From a virus: a stretch of DNA of 37,581 nt. Where the stretch lies: positions 1-37,581 of IMG/VR virus record IMGVR_UViG_3300030106_006605; one strand, 5' to 3'. A program made the translations under genes and the position numbers. A model generated the notes under the pieces. It was not told the origin of the DNA and did no database searches. It was given only the letters and a program-made list of their open reading frames with translations. Positions 17,301 to 28,100 of this stretch are shown piece by piece. Positions within the stretch are counted from its first letter, which is position 1; each line of letters begins with the position of its first letter.

Positions 17301-17720
17301 GTGTGCCACTCCTTCTTGAAAAAATGCTTTTATATCGTCTTCGAATTCTCTTGGAGTTGCATATGTCTCCGCTGTCGTGCCCGCGTTGCCAAATACCTCA
17401 AACTTATATGATTTTAAAGGGTGCGTAACACCGCCCGCATCAGTAATAGAACCTTCGTATTCTGTTGTGTCGAACATTGTAATAAACATCTCTCCCGAAG
17501 AAACATATCCGTCCGAGCCCTCCCAATTAACAGGCACGGTAGTGCCCCACAGGTTGGAGTCTCCGTTGAAGTCCATAAAATCTCCAAGAGCTTCCGTTCT
17601 ATACAACGAGGTTAAAGAATCCCACAGGTAACCCATATATTTTCTAAAATTAGAAAAAGTTGAAAAGCCCTCGGGTTCCGATATTGATTCTTTATGAAAA
17701 TAATATTTTGCGTTTGACAT
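14319..17720 (-). CDS. Large virion structural protein with fibronectin-III-like C-terminal part, 1133 aa
   Basis: I do not recognise the family as a whole. The first about 360 residues are rich in Tyr, Phe, Asp and Glu. Residues about 865-1020 have the look of fibronectin type III or related Ig-like beta sandwiches: a KILLSF strand, then DHIEVYRTTTKP, and later LQPNTKYYYTFRCVDFHG. A short Cys-containing loop (FECEDPGYCGD) lies around residue 725. The C-terminus is basic then acidic (KTKTEDE). No signal peptide, transmembrane segment or catalytic motif is seen. AAGGTGAT precedes the ATG at 17720, and the upstream gap of 15 bases contains an ACTAATTA copy overlapping the previous stop codon. 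It is probably a tail or fibre component; partners are likely the adjacent large proteins. Confidence 0.85.
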   Translation of the reverse strand: MSNAKYYFHKESISEPEGFSTFSNFRKYMGYLWDSLTSLYRTEALGDFMDFNGDSNLWGTTVPVNWEGSDGYVSSGEMFITMFDTTEYEGSITDAGGVTHPLKSYKFEVFGNAGTTAETYATPREFEDDIKAFFQEGVAHYDGTFACHEPTYIKGISNYNFFQEEYEAFAMNPDVSERSLPNAYFNHLYYLGNVSQTIEEDRRDYPDLYEHVSLFNNIDTSLSLQYVSLESLAADPMLDTTLTNYYRDFANAFDDVNVDNINKINKKNEKILFPFKMYKDDFTYNSEIVNLELFRHPFYGGLEFNRALPEDYFGDTDSVVVGGSYAASVTGRSLDFCFASWTLSEASESPPGYNLSNPSEHFNQYTDLFEVYRESDASSETISLGHKHAALWADDPDQYSDPASGVTVPSFFSSVDKQCYFPYNPPDSTKPLLNFYSVCPESEDLFMQNVENGGFREVSGDSFLDDLYTIEHDKARGFKELFQDGELAYTETLGYRVTKKAENEDGEVIQQIYIPNSLHSVPDDTIRYLDTQVKFDKRYYYEVHEIKYVMGQEYKFSVESVTENRDSAPVITHIEFTFASPISHFADPFMNDGIAIDRAPTPRWAHASSITYQYDANADSNWGNYFPKMLTLGDGTGGRIAPFNSWTCAGFGDVCIDRVVIARPGPIIDPESLVNPVGDLIIGEWPTDVYDEPPNISYLNVSDDLTIRDYPYVGDEKELELSGFECEDPGYCGDVNIYRYRIPVKWLQAHKLAGGDMMEDHVPALDPDKVYTSITELRGDFTDYLSQFPDLFVDGDGYYVGTALFVPESVVPFGIEAVYSEDESVAGAGPALSYLGSVDLQIYPKSSIVAVPYGSVDSKISDMPPRKPEVNIIPYRSVSDKILLSFTCAFGTNIEFPIAIEPGDQEVIDFMPRDPANESLVTYTSGERVVDGHTIGYDDYPDHIEVYRTTTKPTSYKDFAGKLRMKVSTYFSDKPNVIRNLSPSIEDNLQPNTKYYYTFRCVDFHGVFSNPTSIYEVEMVDDGGSVYPLINSYHPEDVATVDGTKNFKKLLLIRPNMQQSMLTTEEEGIKNEWGLALDGTTATPDTLNTAKLGGGLYDENTLWGKKFKFRIRSTETGKKIDLNVNFKTKTEDE

Positions 17721-17732
17721 TTATCACCTTAT

Positions 17733-17740
17733 TAATTAGT
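17733..17740 (-). repeat. ACTAATTA element before the 1133-aa gene
   Basis: The 8-mer ACTAATTA spans the stop codon of the 1065-residue gene, 12 bases before the ATG at 17720. It is the fourth copy seen in gaps between these structural genes. Confidence 0.35.
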
Positions 17741-20700
17741 ATCCGCCGCCAGAACTTCCGCCCCTAGACCCCCCGGATGTTCTGCTCGTCGCGCTTCTCG
17801 AAGTTGTGCCCCGGCGCACCTGCGTCTCAAGGCCCCTTGCTGTCCTGGCCGACGCAACAAGATCATATGGCGAAAATGTAATTGTCATGCCTCGGGGTCC
17901 CGTATTAATAATACCCGGAGTGTCCGAGTAAGAATAAGACGGGGCTCCTGGTGAGCCTGCTGTTCCCGCAGTCGCCTCGGTGCGAATCAAATATGCAGCA
18001 GTGGGGTCGGACTGAAACCTGGCCGCCGTGCGCGTCTCTTGTACCACAACTTGTTCCTGTGTCTGCGCTACGGTTACGCGTGAAGGCAACACATAAACCC
18101 CGTCTAGTGCAATCACATCTTCCAAATATATTTCTTCCGGAGCAAAAATGGTGGCCGGGGCCAGTCCCAGGACATCTGGGTCGGGGGCGGCCTCTTCGGC
18201 TTCGTCATAAGTAATTTCATCGCCGCCATAATCGACTGATTGCAACTCGTCCGGCTCTCCTGTCTCTGAGGGCATGTCTTCGGGAAGCAGAAGTACAACT
18301 TCATCAAACGCACCTAGTTCCGCTGACTCTAGATTTTCTGTGTCGAGCCCAACACCGGTACCTGACAACCGTATCAGGATGGCCTCTCGTCGTTCATCAG
18401 AAGATAAGAGACCACCATTGAAAATCTCCCACGAATCATCTAATGCACCGCCACGTCCCGTACCACGAAAATACTCAATCCCCATTCCAAGATCACTTCG
18501 ACTTAGATAGTCTCCATCAGCATCTATAGACAAAGACGAGGCCATTTCACGCCTGGCTCGTCTTTCTTCGTCTGTCCCACCCCTGCGACTGCCAACAGAG
18601 GCATCAAACGACATATCAAGGTCACCTTTACTTAAAAACTTATCCCCATCGGATAAAACTTCCTCTGCCGGCACTTGGTCGTCAGCTTCCATCTCTTCCT
18701 CTTCCTCGTAGATATCAACTTGGGCGTCCAACGAAGATACCTCAAAATCTATCGGTTCAGACAATAATGGTTCACTGGGGATCATGCCGCCCACACCCCA
18801 CTCAACATCCTCACTAGCGCCCACAGGTGGAACCGAGTGCGACATAGACCCCGCCTGCGTGTCGATGCTGGCGAGCACCGCATTGGCAGTTACAGCGCTA
18901 TCTCCTAATCCTTTGCCGCTCAATAAATCAATCTTTCCAATAGAATACCTTAGTTCCGAAGGCGTCAGAGAGTTGTACGTTCTTCTCCCGCTTTGTTGAA
19001 ATCTTTGCCGCAAAGAAGACTTTGTCACATATGTTAAGCCCGACCTAGAACTTTGCGCGGAACCTCCCCAATAATCATAACCTAAGTTGCTTATTATACG
19101 TGAATTAAAAATTTCTCCAAACGTATGATTTATTGTTATCATTCCCCTGGTTAAGGACCCGTGAGCTTTTTTGAGATCTGAGCGGTTATGGGAGGAAAAC
19201 TCAGCGCCAGGTTCATTGCCTCCAAGTGCTTTTATTAAATAATCTTCTGCTTGCTCTATTAATTTTATAAACTCTCCGATCCCATAAGTGGTTCCAGTAG
19301 ATGGCCTAATCATGTGGCTTAGTTTTTTATAGTAGTCATGAAAACGCTTATTAGTTAGTGTGCTAAGGATACTCAAAAAATCGTAAATAGATTTATTCCA
19401 CACGGACGCCCGTACCATAGAGGCGTCTTGGGAGTTATTAAACTCGGACGCCGATGGTATCCCCTGTTGTTCTCTGGCGGCTTTCACGAAGGAGGGGGAA
19501 AAGCGATTCGACTCATGTATAAACTTGCCTGGCATGCTCGCCAAAGCATAGTAAGAAAGCATATCGCTTTTTATTCTCCTGATACTTCTGAGCTTTTTTA
19601 AAAGAAGCTTATCGGTTGGGTCTTCCAACAATATCTCAACAGTATACTGGTGGTTGCCGGACTCTGCGGATGTCATGGAGTTGTCGAAAACCATGAAGCT
19701 CCTTAATTTCCCAGAGTCTCTTAAATTTATTTCTGAAATTGAACCTATGTAGGTCTCGTTTACGCCGTCTTTGTCTAAATCAACTTCGTTATAGGACTTC
19801 CTTAAAACTCCCGTCGCTAAATCAGACGAGTCACAAATCAGTTCTTTCGGAACAACAGAGCCTTTGGTCGCAGAATAATCTTCTTTTGCAACCCTTTGTC
19901 TAAAAACTTGTATTGATTTTATTCGAGCGGATTTATAACCTTCAGGCATAGACAGAGTCAAGCCTGGGTATTTGGTATTGGCTTTGATGGCGGTCAAATA
20001 ATCAAAATTAAAAATAAACCGGCAAGCATTATTTTTATCTCTACTCATATAAGCTTTAGAAAAATATGACTTTTTGTCCAGAACTGTACTCGGGAATTCA
20101 ATCGATTTTTTAAGTGATTCGAATAATGTATAATCATGTATCTTGCTGTTCCCCACTCCGACTCTCTGTAGGCTGTTTAAATCTGCTTCGTCGTCTGCCG
20201 ATGGTCCAAGACCAAAATTAATCGGGCCTTGCCAAATAAAACCGCTTTGGTCTAAGAAAACAGCCCTGGTGTTCACTCTGTTGCCTCTAATAACTAGGGG
20301 CTCCGACGCCACGGAACCACGATACCGGCCCAACTTTCTGGGGGTTCTTGTCAGGGAGCCGTCCGTCACCATTGCATCTACATCCATGTAACATGCAGCA
20401 AAATAATATACATGATCACTTTGATCAAATTCAAAAGAAGCTTCATACGGAATTTTATAAATAATCCCATCCCCGGAACTATAGTGATAGTAATCACCTA
20501 GTTCACCACTCTTAGAAACAGATAACAAAATTTCTGTCACTCCATCGACCTGGCTGAGGTTTTTCGAGTAAATATTTAAGGTGCCATTGATTATTTGCTG
20601 CGTGGTTTGAGGGTTGGTGCTCTGTAAGACCCGTATCTTAAGATACCTATTTTTCTCTTCGTCGTTAAACCAAGTGCCCTTGTCTACGTCTCTAATAGAA

Positions 20701-20933
20701 AGGTTAAGTTTGGCAAGAACAGGTTTCTCCGTTGGGAACTCGCTGGGCTGCACGTTCAACTCATACGTCACGGAGCCATACTTATTCCTGGCCATTGTTG
20801 CTTCGACATTTTCCTTTTTTATACCCAACCCAGAAGAGTAAAATACGTTTATTTTATCTATAGTCACATCCGGAACATACCTGCGTGAGCCGCCGGGGCT
20901 TATAATATTGTTGGCCTCTTTCCTGGTAAACAT
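17736..20933 (-). CDS. Large virion structural protein with EF-hand-like loops, 1065 aa
   Basis: This is an unrecognised large structural protein. Residues 1-430 look beta-rich, 430-690 are more helical, and 700-960 are acidic and disorder-prone. In the acidic part two related segments occur: SDGDKFLSKGDLDMS at 761-775 and DADGDYLSRSDLGM at 804-817. Their D-x-D-x-x-L-S-x-x-D pattern resembles the calcium-binding loops of EF-hand or dockerin repeats. A third Asp-rich loop, DLDKDGVNE, is at 385-393. The C-terminal tail is Arg/Ser/Gly-rich and ends SSGGGY. No membrane segment is present. The ATG at 20933 is only two bases from the upstream stop and has GGAGGG before it. The role is inferred from neighbours and size; metal binding is a hypothesis. 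Confidence 0.85.
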   Translation of the reverse strand: MFTRKEANNIISPGGSRRYVPDVTIDKINVFYSSGLGIKKENVEATMARNKYGSVTYELNVQPSEFPTEKPVLAKLNLSIRDVDKGTWFNDEEKNRYLKIRVLQSTNPQTTQQIINGTLNIYSKNLSQVDGVTEILLSVSKSGELGDYYHYSSGDGIIYKIPYEASFEFDQSDHVYYFAACYMDVDAMVTDGSLTRTPRKLGRYRGSVASEPLVIRGNRVNTRAVFLDQSGFIWQGPINFGLGPSADDEADLNSLQRVGVGNSKIHDYTLFESLKKSIEFPSTVLDKKSYFSKAYMSRDKNNACRFIFNFDYLTAIKANTKYPGLTLSMPEGYKSARIKSIQVFRQRVAKEDYSATKGSVVPKELICDSSDLATGVLRKSYNEVDLDKDGVNETYIGSISEINLRDSGKLRSFMVFDNSMTSAESGNHQYTVEILLEDPTDKLLLKKLRSIRRIKSDMLSYYALASMPGKFIHESNRFSPSFVKAAREQQGIPSASEFNNSQDASMVRASVWNKSIYDFLSILSTLTNKRFHDYYKKLSHMIRPSTGTTYGIGEFIKLIEQAEDYLIKALGGNEPGAEFSSHNRSDLKKAHGSLTRGMITINHTFGEIFNSRIISNLGYDYWGGSAQSSRSGLTYVTKSSLRQRFQQSGRRTYNSLTPSELRYSIGKIDLLSGKGLGDSAVTANAVLASIDTQAGSMSHSVPPVGASEDVEWGVGGMIPSEPLLSEPIDFEVSSLDAQVDIYEEEEEMEADDQVPAEEVLSDGDKFLSKGDLDMSFDASVGSRRGGTDEERRARREMASSLSIDADGDYLSRSDLGMGIEYFRGTGRGGALDDSWEIFNGGLLSSDERREAILIRLSGTGVGLDTENLESAELGAFDEVVLLLPEDMPSETGEPDELQSVDYGGDEITYDEAEEAAPDPDVLGLAPATIFAPEEIYLEDVIALDGVYVLPSRVTVAQTQEQVVVQETRTAARFQSDPTAAYLIRTEATAGTAGSPGAPSYSYSDTPGIINTGPRGMTITFSPYDLVASARTARGLETQVRRGTTSRSATSRTSGGSRGGSSGGGY

Positions 20934-20935
20934 TA

Positions 20936-22117
20936 CTAACCCTCCTCCTCAGGACAATCGTCATCCAATTCGGGGCAGACCTCTCTATATGCAGAGTCTG
21001 TTTCGTAAATATCCACTAACGCTATGCCCGTTGTTTCAGCGCCTGTTAAGCCCACGTCTACGTAGAAGCCCTTAGATTTCATAAAATCTAGTGAATTTCT
21101 TAAAACGCTTTCCTCTATTTCATTATCAGCAAGAATATCAAAATATGTGCTGGCCAGTGAGTCAGAAGGGTATTGCCCTTCTGCCTGTCTGGTTCTGGCG
21201 TTGATCTCGCTGTCCTCTAACAATAGATTGTTTTCTACGACCTCTACCTTTTTAGTAAAATATATCTTCCTAAGGCGCTCCTCGGACCTGCTGTTCGTTG
21301 TTGGGCTTGTCTCGCCCGGCGCAAACGTCTGATAGTCACCGAGGCTTAAATCTTCAACCTCAAATACCTCTAGTTCAAATTTGTCATTTACATATCTGCT
21401 ACTATCTTCCTCAAAGCTTAAAAGCATATAATCAGGCCTTATATCCAGAGTTTTTCCGTCCGGGAATTGTACCGCCAACTCAAAGTCGCTTTTAAACTTA
21501 GGGTCGTCTATCAACGAGATTGTATATTCCACACTAGAACTTAATTGTGGTATAAGTGTCGTTGGCTCTGCCTGTGTTGTGGTTGCCGCAGTCGAACCCG
21601 TAAGCTCTCCGTTTAAATAATAAACCTTCCAAGCGGCTCTTTCTTTAGTTAACTTATCTGTTTTGCCTAAAACATCCGACATACAATAGTATGGAACTTT
21701 TTGTGGGGTAGCAGAAAAAGTCGACTCATCGATAAAAGTGGCGCGAGGGGCGTAATCTGTAAGGTACATATCGGGATCTAATCCAATCATCTCAGCAAAT
21801 GCCACCTCCTCGGGGGTGGGTTCCATGAGATGTTCGGGTATTCGGACGGTCGTGGTGTAGGTCTCAGAACTTCTAAACACAGTTTGAGTTCTGGGCTGGG
21901 GCGTTTCGTCTTGAACCCTCTTTTGTATGTCCCTCGTAGCTGTTGCCCACCCTGTTCCGCCGACTGCGTTGACCCCGAAACGACGTGAATCATATAGCAC
22001 ATTATTATCGTGAAAAGAATAATATGCAGGCTTAAACTTACCAAGAGACAGCAAATACTCTCCCCACGGGGTGAGTTGTAAATCTAAAACTTCCTCTTTT
22101 TTATCCATAAATCTCAT
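20936..22117 (-). CDS. Virion structural protein, 393 aa
   Basis: No family is named with confidence. The N-terminus MRFMDKKEEVLDLQLTPWGE contains a helix followed by YLLSLGKFKPAYYSFHDNN, a compact module. An internal part (residues about 70-125) contains the strand-turn VFRSSETYTTTVRIPE, and the C-terminal third is acidic, ending DDDCPEEEG with two cysteines in the last 15 residues. There is no transmembrane segment. The ATG at 22117 follows directly on the stop of the giant LamG gene (TAA then ATG), with GGTGG as ribosome site, so translation is coupled. A second ATG nine bases in is a possible alternative start. The gene is probably an accessory or connector protein for the adjacent giant protein. 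Confidence 0.83.
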   Translation of the reverse strand: MRFMDKKEEVLDLQLTPWGEYLLSLGKFKPAYYSFHDNNVLYDSRRFGVNAVGGTGWATATRDIQKRVQDETPQPRTQTVFRSSETYTTTVRIPEHLMEPTPEEVAFAEMIGLDPDMYLTDYAPRATFIDESTFSATPQKVPYYCMSDVLGKTDKLTKERAAWKVYYLNGELTGSTAATTTQAEPTTLIPQLSSSVEYTISLIDDPKFKSDFELAVQFPDGKTLDIRPDYMLLSFEEDSSRYVNDKFELEVFEVEDLSLGDYQTFAPGETSPTTNSRSEERLRKIYFTKKVEVVENNLLLEDSEINARTRQAEGQYPSDSLASTYFDILADNEIEESVLRNSLDFMKSKGFYVDVGLTGAETTGIALVDIYETDSAYREVCPELDDDCPEEEG

Positions 22118-25100
22118 TTATTGGCCCACCTTTCTCATAGCCTCATCATGAGCATCACTAAAGTTCATTCCGGCCTCCATAGATTTGGTCATCTCTTTTA
22201 TGTGTCCTGAGGAGTGGTGCTCAGAGTGTGCTCTCAAATCAGACTGCTGTTGTTGAGTAAGGCGCGATACATCTATACCTTTGATTGTAGACAAAGAACT
22301 TGCCGCTACGCGCCCATTAATAGAATTGCCCGACTCAAAAGTAATTTCTGTATCCAATTTAACAAACTCCACCAAAGAAAAGAAATCATATGGCCAGTTA
22401 TAGCTGTACTTTTCTTTCTGACTCCTGCCTATGGATACTCCAAAATCGTATTCGTCGGCTTTTGCCTTTGTATTAATTACCTTGCTATAGTAATTTGTTT
22501 CCGCTTTTTGTTTAACTTTAAAAACCATAAATTTCATTTTGTTCATATTGCTCGGCTTGAGCATTTCGCCAGCCAAAAGAGGATGCGTTACTGTTGCCTC
22601 TGCCTCCTGGAAGTCGGAACCAATATCGGGAGGCAGATTCTGCCATATGTAAGAGAGATCGTCTTTTGATAACACCTGTGTAAACTCAAACACATACATT
22701 GCTATGGGCTTTACAGAGCTAGGGAAGTTTATAAAATCCATATATGGTGGGAACACATATTCCCCCATCGCAGAAATTAATTTACCCACAGGAGAATCGG
22801 GGGCCGCATTGTTAAGAGTATTTTTGGGAAGATTAAAGAATTTTTTACCTGTTCCTGTTTCCACAAAAGGCACAACCACCACAGCCTCTTTGATAACTTT
22901 GTTGTCAGCAATTTCTCCCAGTCTGGTGGAGGTTTTTTCAAACGGGACCACGTCCAACAAAGACTCAATCCTGCCGCTATCATACAGACCCTGCGTCGCT
23001 GCGGAAGCATATGGCAATCTGTTGTCCAACCACGTTTTTGGAACGTCTTCGATTTCCAAGAAAACACCCTTATCGGGAGCGTCTGGCATAAGGCCGAACT
23101 GGTGCCACATCCCCCTCGGGACAGATTCGGAGCCGTTTTGTGGGATAGTTAGAACACCCTTGTTTATATCAGTCTGGAACCTGCCGTCAGAAGCGGTTAT
23201 GGGGCGGACACTATTATCGGAGAAGTTAAGCATTGGTGTCTCAAACTTGGGCTCCAGCACCCACACTCCCCTGTTATCAAGGTCACTGTCGGCCACAGTC
23301 ATCACATTTCCAAATTCGTCGTACTCAACACTCTTCTCCGTGGCACGAGCAAAAAGGTTAAACGAAGAGGTAACATGCATTGAATTATTATTTATGTTGC
23401 CCCTAGAATACATAGTCGCGTTTGCTGTGGTTGCATCGCCTTGAATCCCGGTCATCGTATTTTCATCGAACCTGTGCGGAATTTGGCTAGAGCTAGCGAA
23501 AATATCTCTTAGTGTATGGGTGGTCGAAGAAGCCGAGAATATTATGTCATACCATGCTTCACCGTCGTAATATGGAGGAGTAAAGGCCGGGTTGAAACCG
23601 CCAAGCGAGTCCATGCCCCTGGCCGCCCCAGCGACATCCCTCCGCCCAGATATCGCCGGACCAAAAGCACTGGGCCTGCTGTACATAGTAAAGGTTTCTC
23701 GCATCTTTTTCGTGCGAACCTCACCAACCGTAAGGTTAGGGACTGGGTATGGGCTAATAACGGAACCATCAGTACCAACGTTCCCGGAAACGTTAGTTCT
23801 AGGTTGATTATAACTTCTTCGTACCTTGACCCTGGCGGCATAGTATTGGCCGGGAACAAATTGTTTAAATTCGTTTTCTGGTTTGGATCTTAGGGTAGTG
23901 AACTTGCCCTCTGGGAGGAAAAACGAGGGGACCTCAGCCAAGAAGTTGCTCACCATCATACTATAAAGATTGTCGCCTTGTCCGGTCCAAGATGCCGTTA
24001 CATTTAACCGACAATCAATATGCGGCTCCATATCTACCATGGGAGTATTTGTTAAATATTTGCCCGGATTGATTAGTGCCTCAAAGGGAACTCTATAATC
24101 AAAACTAGCCGTTCCTCGGGCCGGATCTGTGTCATACTTGCTTGACGCCGAAGTGATAATATAATATGCCGTGTCAGTGGGAGTCTGAACATAGTAAGAG
24201 CCAGTGAATATAGGATAGTCTACCGCGATGCCTGCTTTAATAGAATTATACATAATACCAGGAGCATATGACCAATTCATAAATGGCCTCCATGCTGCTT
24301 TAGGATACAATGTGGCATCCTGCACGGTCTGGCTCGAAGTGGCGTTTACGTGACTGCCGTATGACTTCGAGAATTGTGAGGCCAACTGCAACGTTCTTTC
24401 GGCAGGATAAAACCCATCATATGGAAGGAATTTTTTAAGCGCCTTCATTCTTAAAGTTATTGATGATGGTTTGGCAAAAAGCTTGTGATCATCTTTCATT
24501 ATTTCAAAATATTTCATAAAATCGCTGAAAGAGAAGATGGAGTAGAAGTTGTCGCGACCACTGTTGTTGGGCACATGTGAACTACTTGGTATACCAAATA
24601 TGCTAAACGAGCTTGTATTGTCAGCCAAGAAATTATTGCTAGATGAAAGAACATATCTCTCCATGTGTTCACTGATTCTAAATTCTGGGACAAGCGTGTA
24701 GTCTTTATTCAGAAGTCTAAGCTTGTCTGCGTAATCCCTGTATGAGTCATACCAGGGGTTTCTTGACGAGGACACGAAGACACCATCCACGACTTTACCC
24801 GCAGTCCTGCCGGCATCCCAAGCGGCGTTACCACCAGATATTTGCATAACGCCCAAGGGAAATGTACTCGGAGACGCAGGTACAGCGAGCGAGCGAGTTT
24901 CAGGTATGTTTATAATACCACCGTAAACTCCGTAGCCAACCACAGAGCCCGTCGCAGACATCATATGTTTTCTCGCGTACAGAGCGGAAGCGGTTATATG
25001 CGTCTTATCCGTCCTGTGAACTTGAACATAATTATTTTGTAGTTGTCCCGCTTTTTTGTTAGAGGCGCTATAATTTATCGCGGCTATAACAAGACCAGTT

Positions 25101-28100
25101 TCAAAATCTTCGTTAGGGTCAAGAGACCAAGCGCTCTGGCCGATGCCGTCCATACCAAATACTGTTCTTTTGTCCACGCCGAGTGTTGACCTGTCTGTTC
25201 GTACATCTCTCCAGAAGCTATTCGCAAACGAGGTCCTCTCTCTAATTTTATTTGAGTAAACGTTCTTCTCAGCGGGGTAGACAGTTTCTGAGCAAACAAA
25301 TTTAACAAAGTTGCTGCTGTCGTATCTTTCCCTTACAAGATTATAAGTTAATTTTTCACTAGGCACCGGGGAGTACATTTGCGCTAGCTCATCATTGCTG
25401 TATAGAGAAACAACATTAGTATATGAACTTTTTATAGAAATAGGAACAGAATTGTGCATAATAACCTGCTGTACAGGCTTATATTTAGACACAACGGGTG
25501 ACTCCCTGTATTGTTTCACTGTGCCGTATCTGGTCGGTTCCTGGACTTCGTAGGCGGACCCAGTATCGGAGCTTCTTATATATCTTGTAGTTGAATCATC
25601 TTGTAGAATAGAAACCGTATGATTGGTTACAAGAGCCCTAGCAACGGGGTGCTGCCCTGCTCTAACTTGTTTCCACGTAGGCCATCCGTAAGGACCATTT
25701 CTTTGTAACATTAAACCGTTAAAAGCATACGGCGTATTGTCTCTCACTCTATTGACGAAAGCGTCGGTCTGTTCTGTGTCGAGTCCAACTAAGGATCCCT
25801 CATCGCCAATATTAATATAATAGCTCAGTTCGTAGCTGGTGGGATACCCGAGGTGGTTATCAGACGCCGACACTGGATCTCTCAGCCCCAGGTTAAGTTT
25901 TGTAAACACGGACACGGGAGCCAATTCTCCAAAAGCAATTGGCGTTGCTTCTTTAGAATCTCCACCAACAAAGGCCCCATCGTCTCTCTTGGTTAATTTA
26001 GCAGAACTCGCACTTGCAAAAACAATGGCTGGGCTATAGCCTGAGGACGCTGAGTATTCTCCATCGGGGTGGGCGTAGCCGAGAATCTCCACTGATTTAG
26101 ACCCGTGAAGATAGTCAGAGCCCTTGTTTGCCAAAGCCCCCGTCACCCAGGAGTACTGAAGTTCACTTTGAGGGATTGGTGTGCTGAAGAAGCCATTATT
26201 AAACACTGTCCCCGTTATATAATTGGCGGGCTTAAAATCTTTCCGGGAGCTATCGCCTGCGTGGGTGTCCGTCTCTTTGTATATAATTTTTCGATGTGTG
26301 TTTCTGTGTGTATTGTGAAAACTTGCGACGGTTGCAGAACCAGATTTATACCCCGAACTTTCAGCATGATCTTTAAGAAGCGTTCTATTCAACACTTTCC
26401 TAACAGACATATTCCTAGTATTAAGATCGTTGTAGGGTGAATATTGGCCAGATTCAAAATCTAAACCAGCTCCGCCAAGTGAATCACCTGCTGTTTCCGG
26501 GCCGCCAGGAGCAGAAAATCTCTCCACAATAACATGCTCTGACTTATCTCGAACAACTTTTTCGTAATCATTGACGCCGGAAACAAAAGTTGATGTAAGA
26601 GCACCAGTAATAAAGTTTCCAGATTTTATTAAAGTTCTGTTATTAAGGGACCTGTCAGAAGACATGACTAACTCATAATGGTTTCTAAAATTGCCTATAC
26701 TACTAACCATGGTGCCAGAAATATGCCTAGTAACAGAACCCGACACCTGCTTAATGTTTTTAATGTTGACAGGTCTTTTTGCCGCCTCTTCTCTTAAGAA
26801 CATGGCTCGGGGCCTATCGGTAGTGGGGTGAGCAAAACTTACGCCGGCGCTTTCCACTTTAAGATCCCACGCCTCGGGGCGCTCTGTGTGGTCAGTGAGC
26901 GTTCGGTGTCCTGCTGAATCGACGGATCCTGTATTATCTATGTGTCTATACTGGTGGCCTCCCACGAATTTTTCTGTAAACGGTCCCTGCATACCATGCT
27001 CGCTAGAGTCTGCGCCATCAATATGCAGATTATCAATCGACGTAGCATCATCGTTTAAAAGCTGGTGGTAGCCAGTTTGTATAGACTGATTAGACGCTGA
27101 CCCCAATGCTGTTGGTGTAAACGGCAATATACTAGAGGCTTTTGGAAGGTTCTCTGACGTGCCCCTAATTCTCATTTCCTCTATCTTATACTTCTGTTTT
27201 AAGTTGGGGTTAACTACATCGTTCGTGCGAACATTATACAATGAGTCGGAATCCTCAGAGAATTTATCGGTGTCGAATTCAAGCTTTGTATTATGTCCAA
27301 AATCCAAAGCCTCTTTAAAGGAAAAGGGGCGCTTACCTTCTGGGAAATTAACTCCGCCATGAACATAGTTTTTCCTCGTATAATTCCCAGGATTTGCGGT
27401 ATTGTAGCCATGACTATCTGACCTTCCGGATATTTTAAGGGGGACACTATTATTTCTTTTTTGGGCCTGCCTTGATATATTCAACAAATTCTTCTTAACG
27501 GAAGTGACCTCATCGCTGACCCCGGTGTTTAAGCTGGCGTTGTCTCTCTCGGCCCTGTTTTTCCACCAATAAGCGTTATCTTTCTCGCTTGCGCGTTGGC
27601 CGCCGGTAAAACCAGCAACTGTAGTTTGACTTATGTCGTCAGTGATGGTTGTATTAGCAGAGTCTCCTATATTGGCCTGTGTGAGGGTTATAGTTTGAGC
27701 CCCGTCTGCCTCATCCGGCACAGCAGAGACGGTGATTTTACCATTGTGCCCATTCGCGTGCTCTATCGCAGCCTTAAGTTGAACAAGAAAATCGTTTTGT
27801 GTTGAAACAGTGCCAGTTGTATTGATGGCGACAGCGATTCCCCCCGCTAATGCTGAACCTGCTGTGCTCGCACCTGTATCTGTTCCAGACTCTAAAACAG
27901 CTCCGGTTGCGACAGTCGTCGCGTTATCATCAACAATAACATAAGTTAATTCTTGACTATCGGCAGAAGTTATAACTATACTTTCTTTTTCGCTCATACC
28001 GCAATCAGCGTCTCCATCTGCAACAGTGATGGTCGCTGTTGCAAAAGCCGGGCTAACAGTCGGAGCGTGCGCGAACCTCCAGTTTATTGTGTTGGGGTCT

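Noticed and set aside
22704-23444. Plus-strand open frame of 246 codons
   Set aside because: It lies wholly inside the giant minus-strand gene, has no Shine-Dalgarno context or recognisable domain, and reads as a shadow of that gene.
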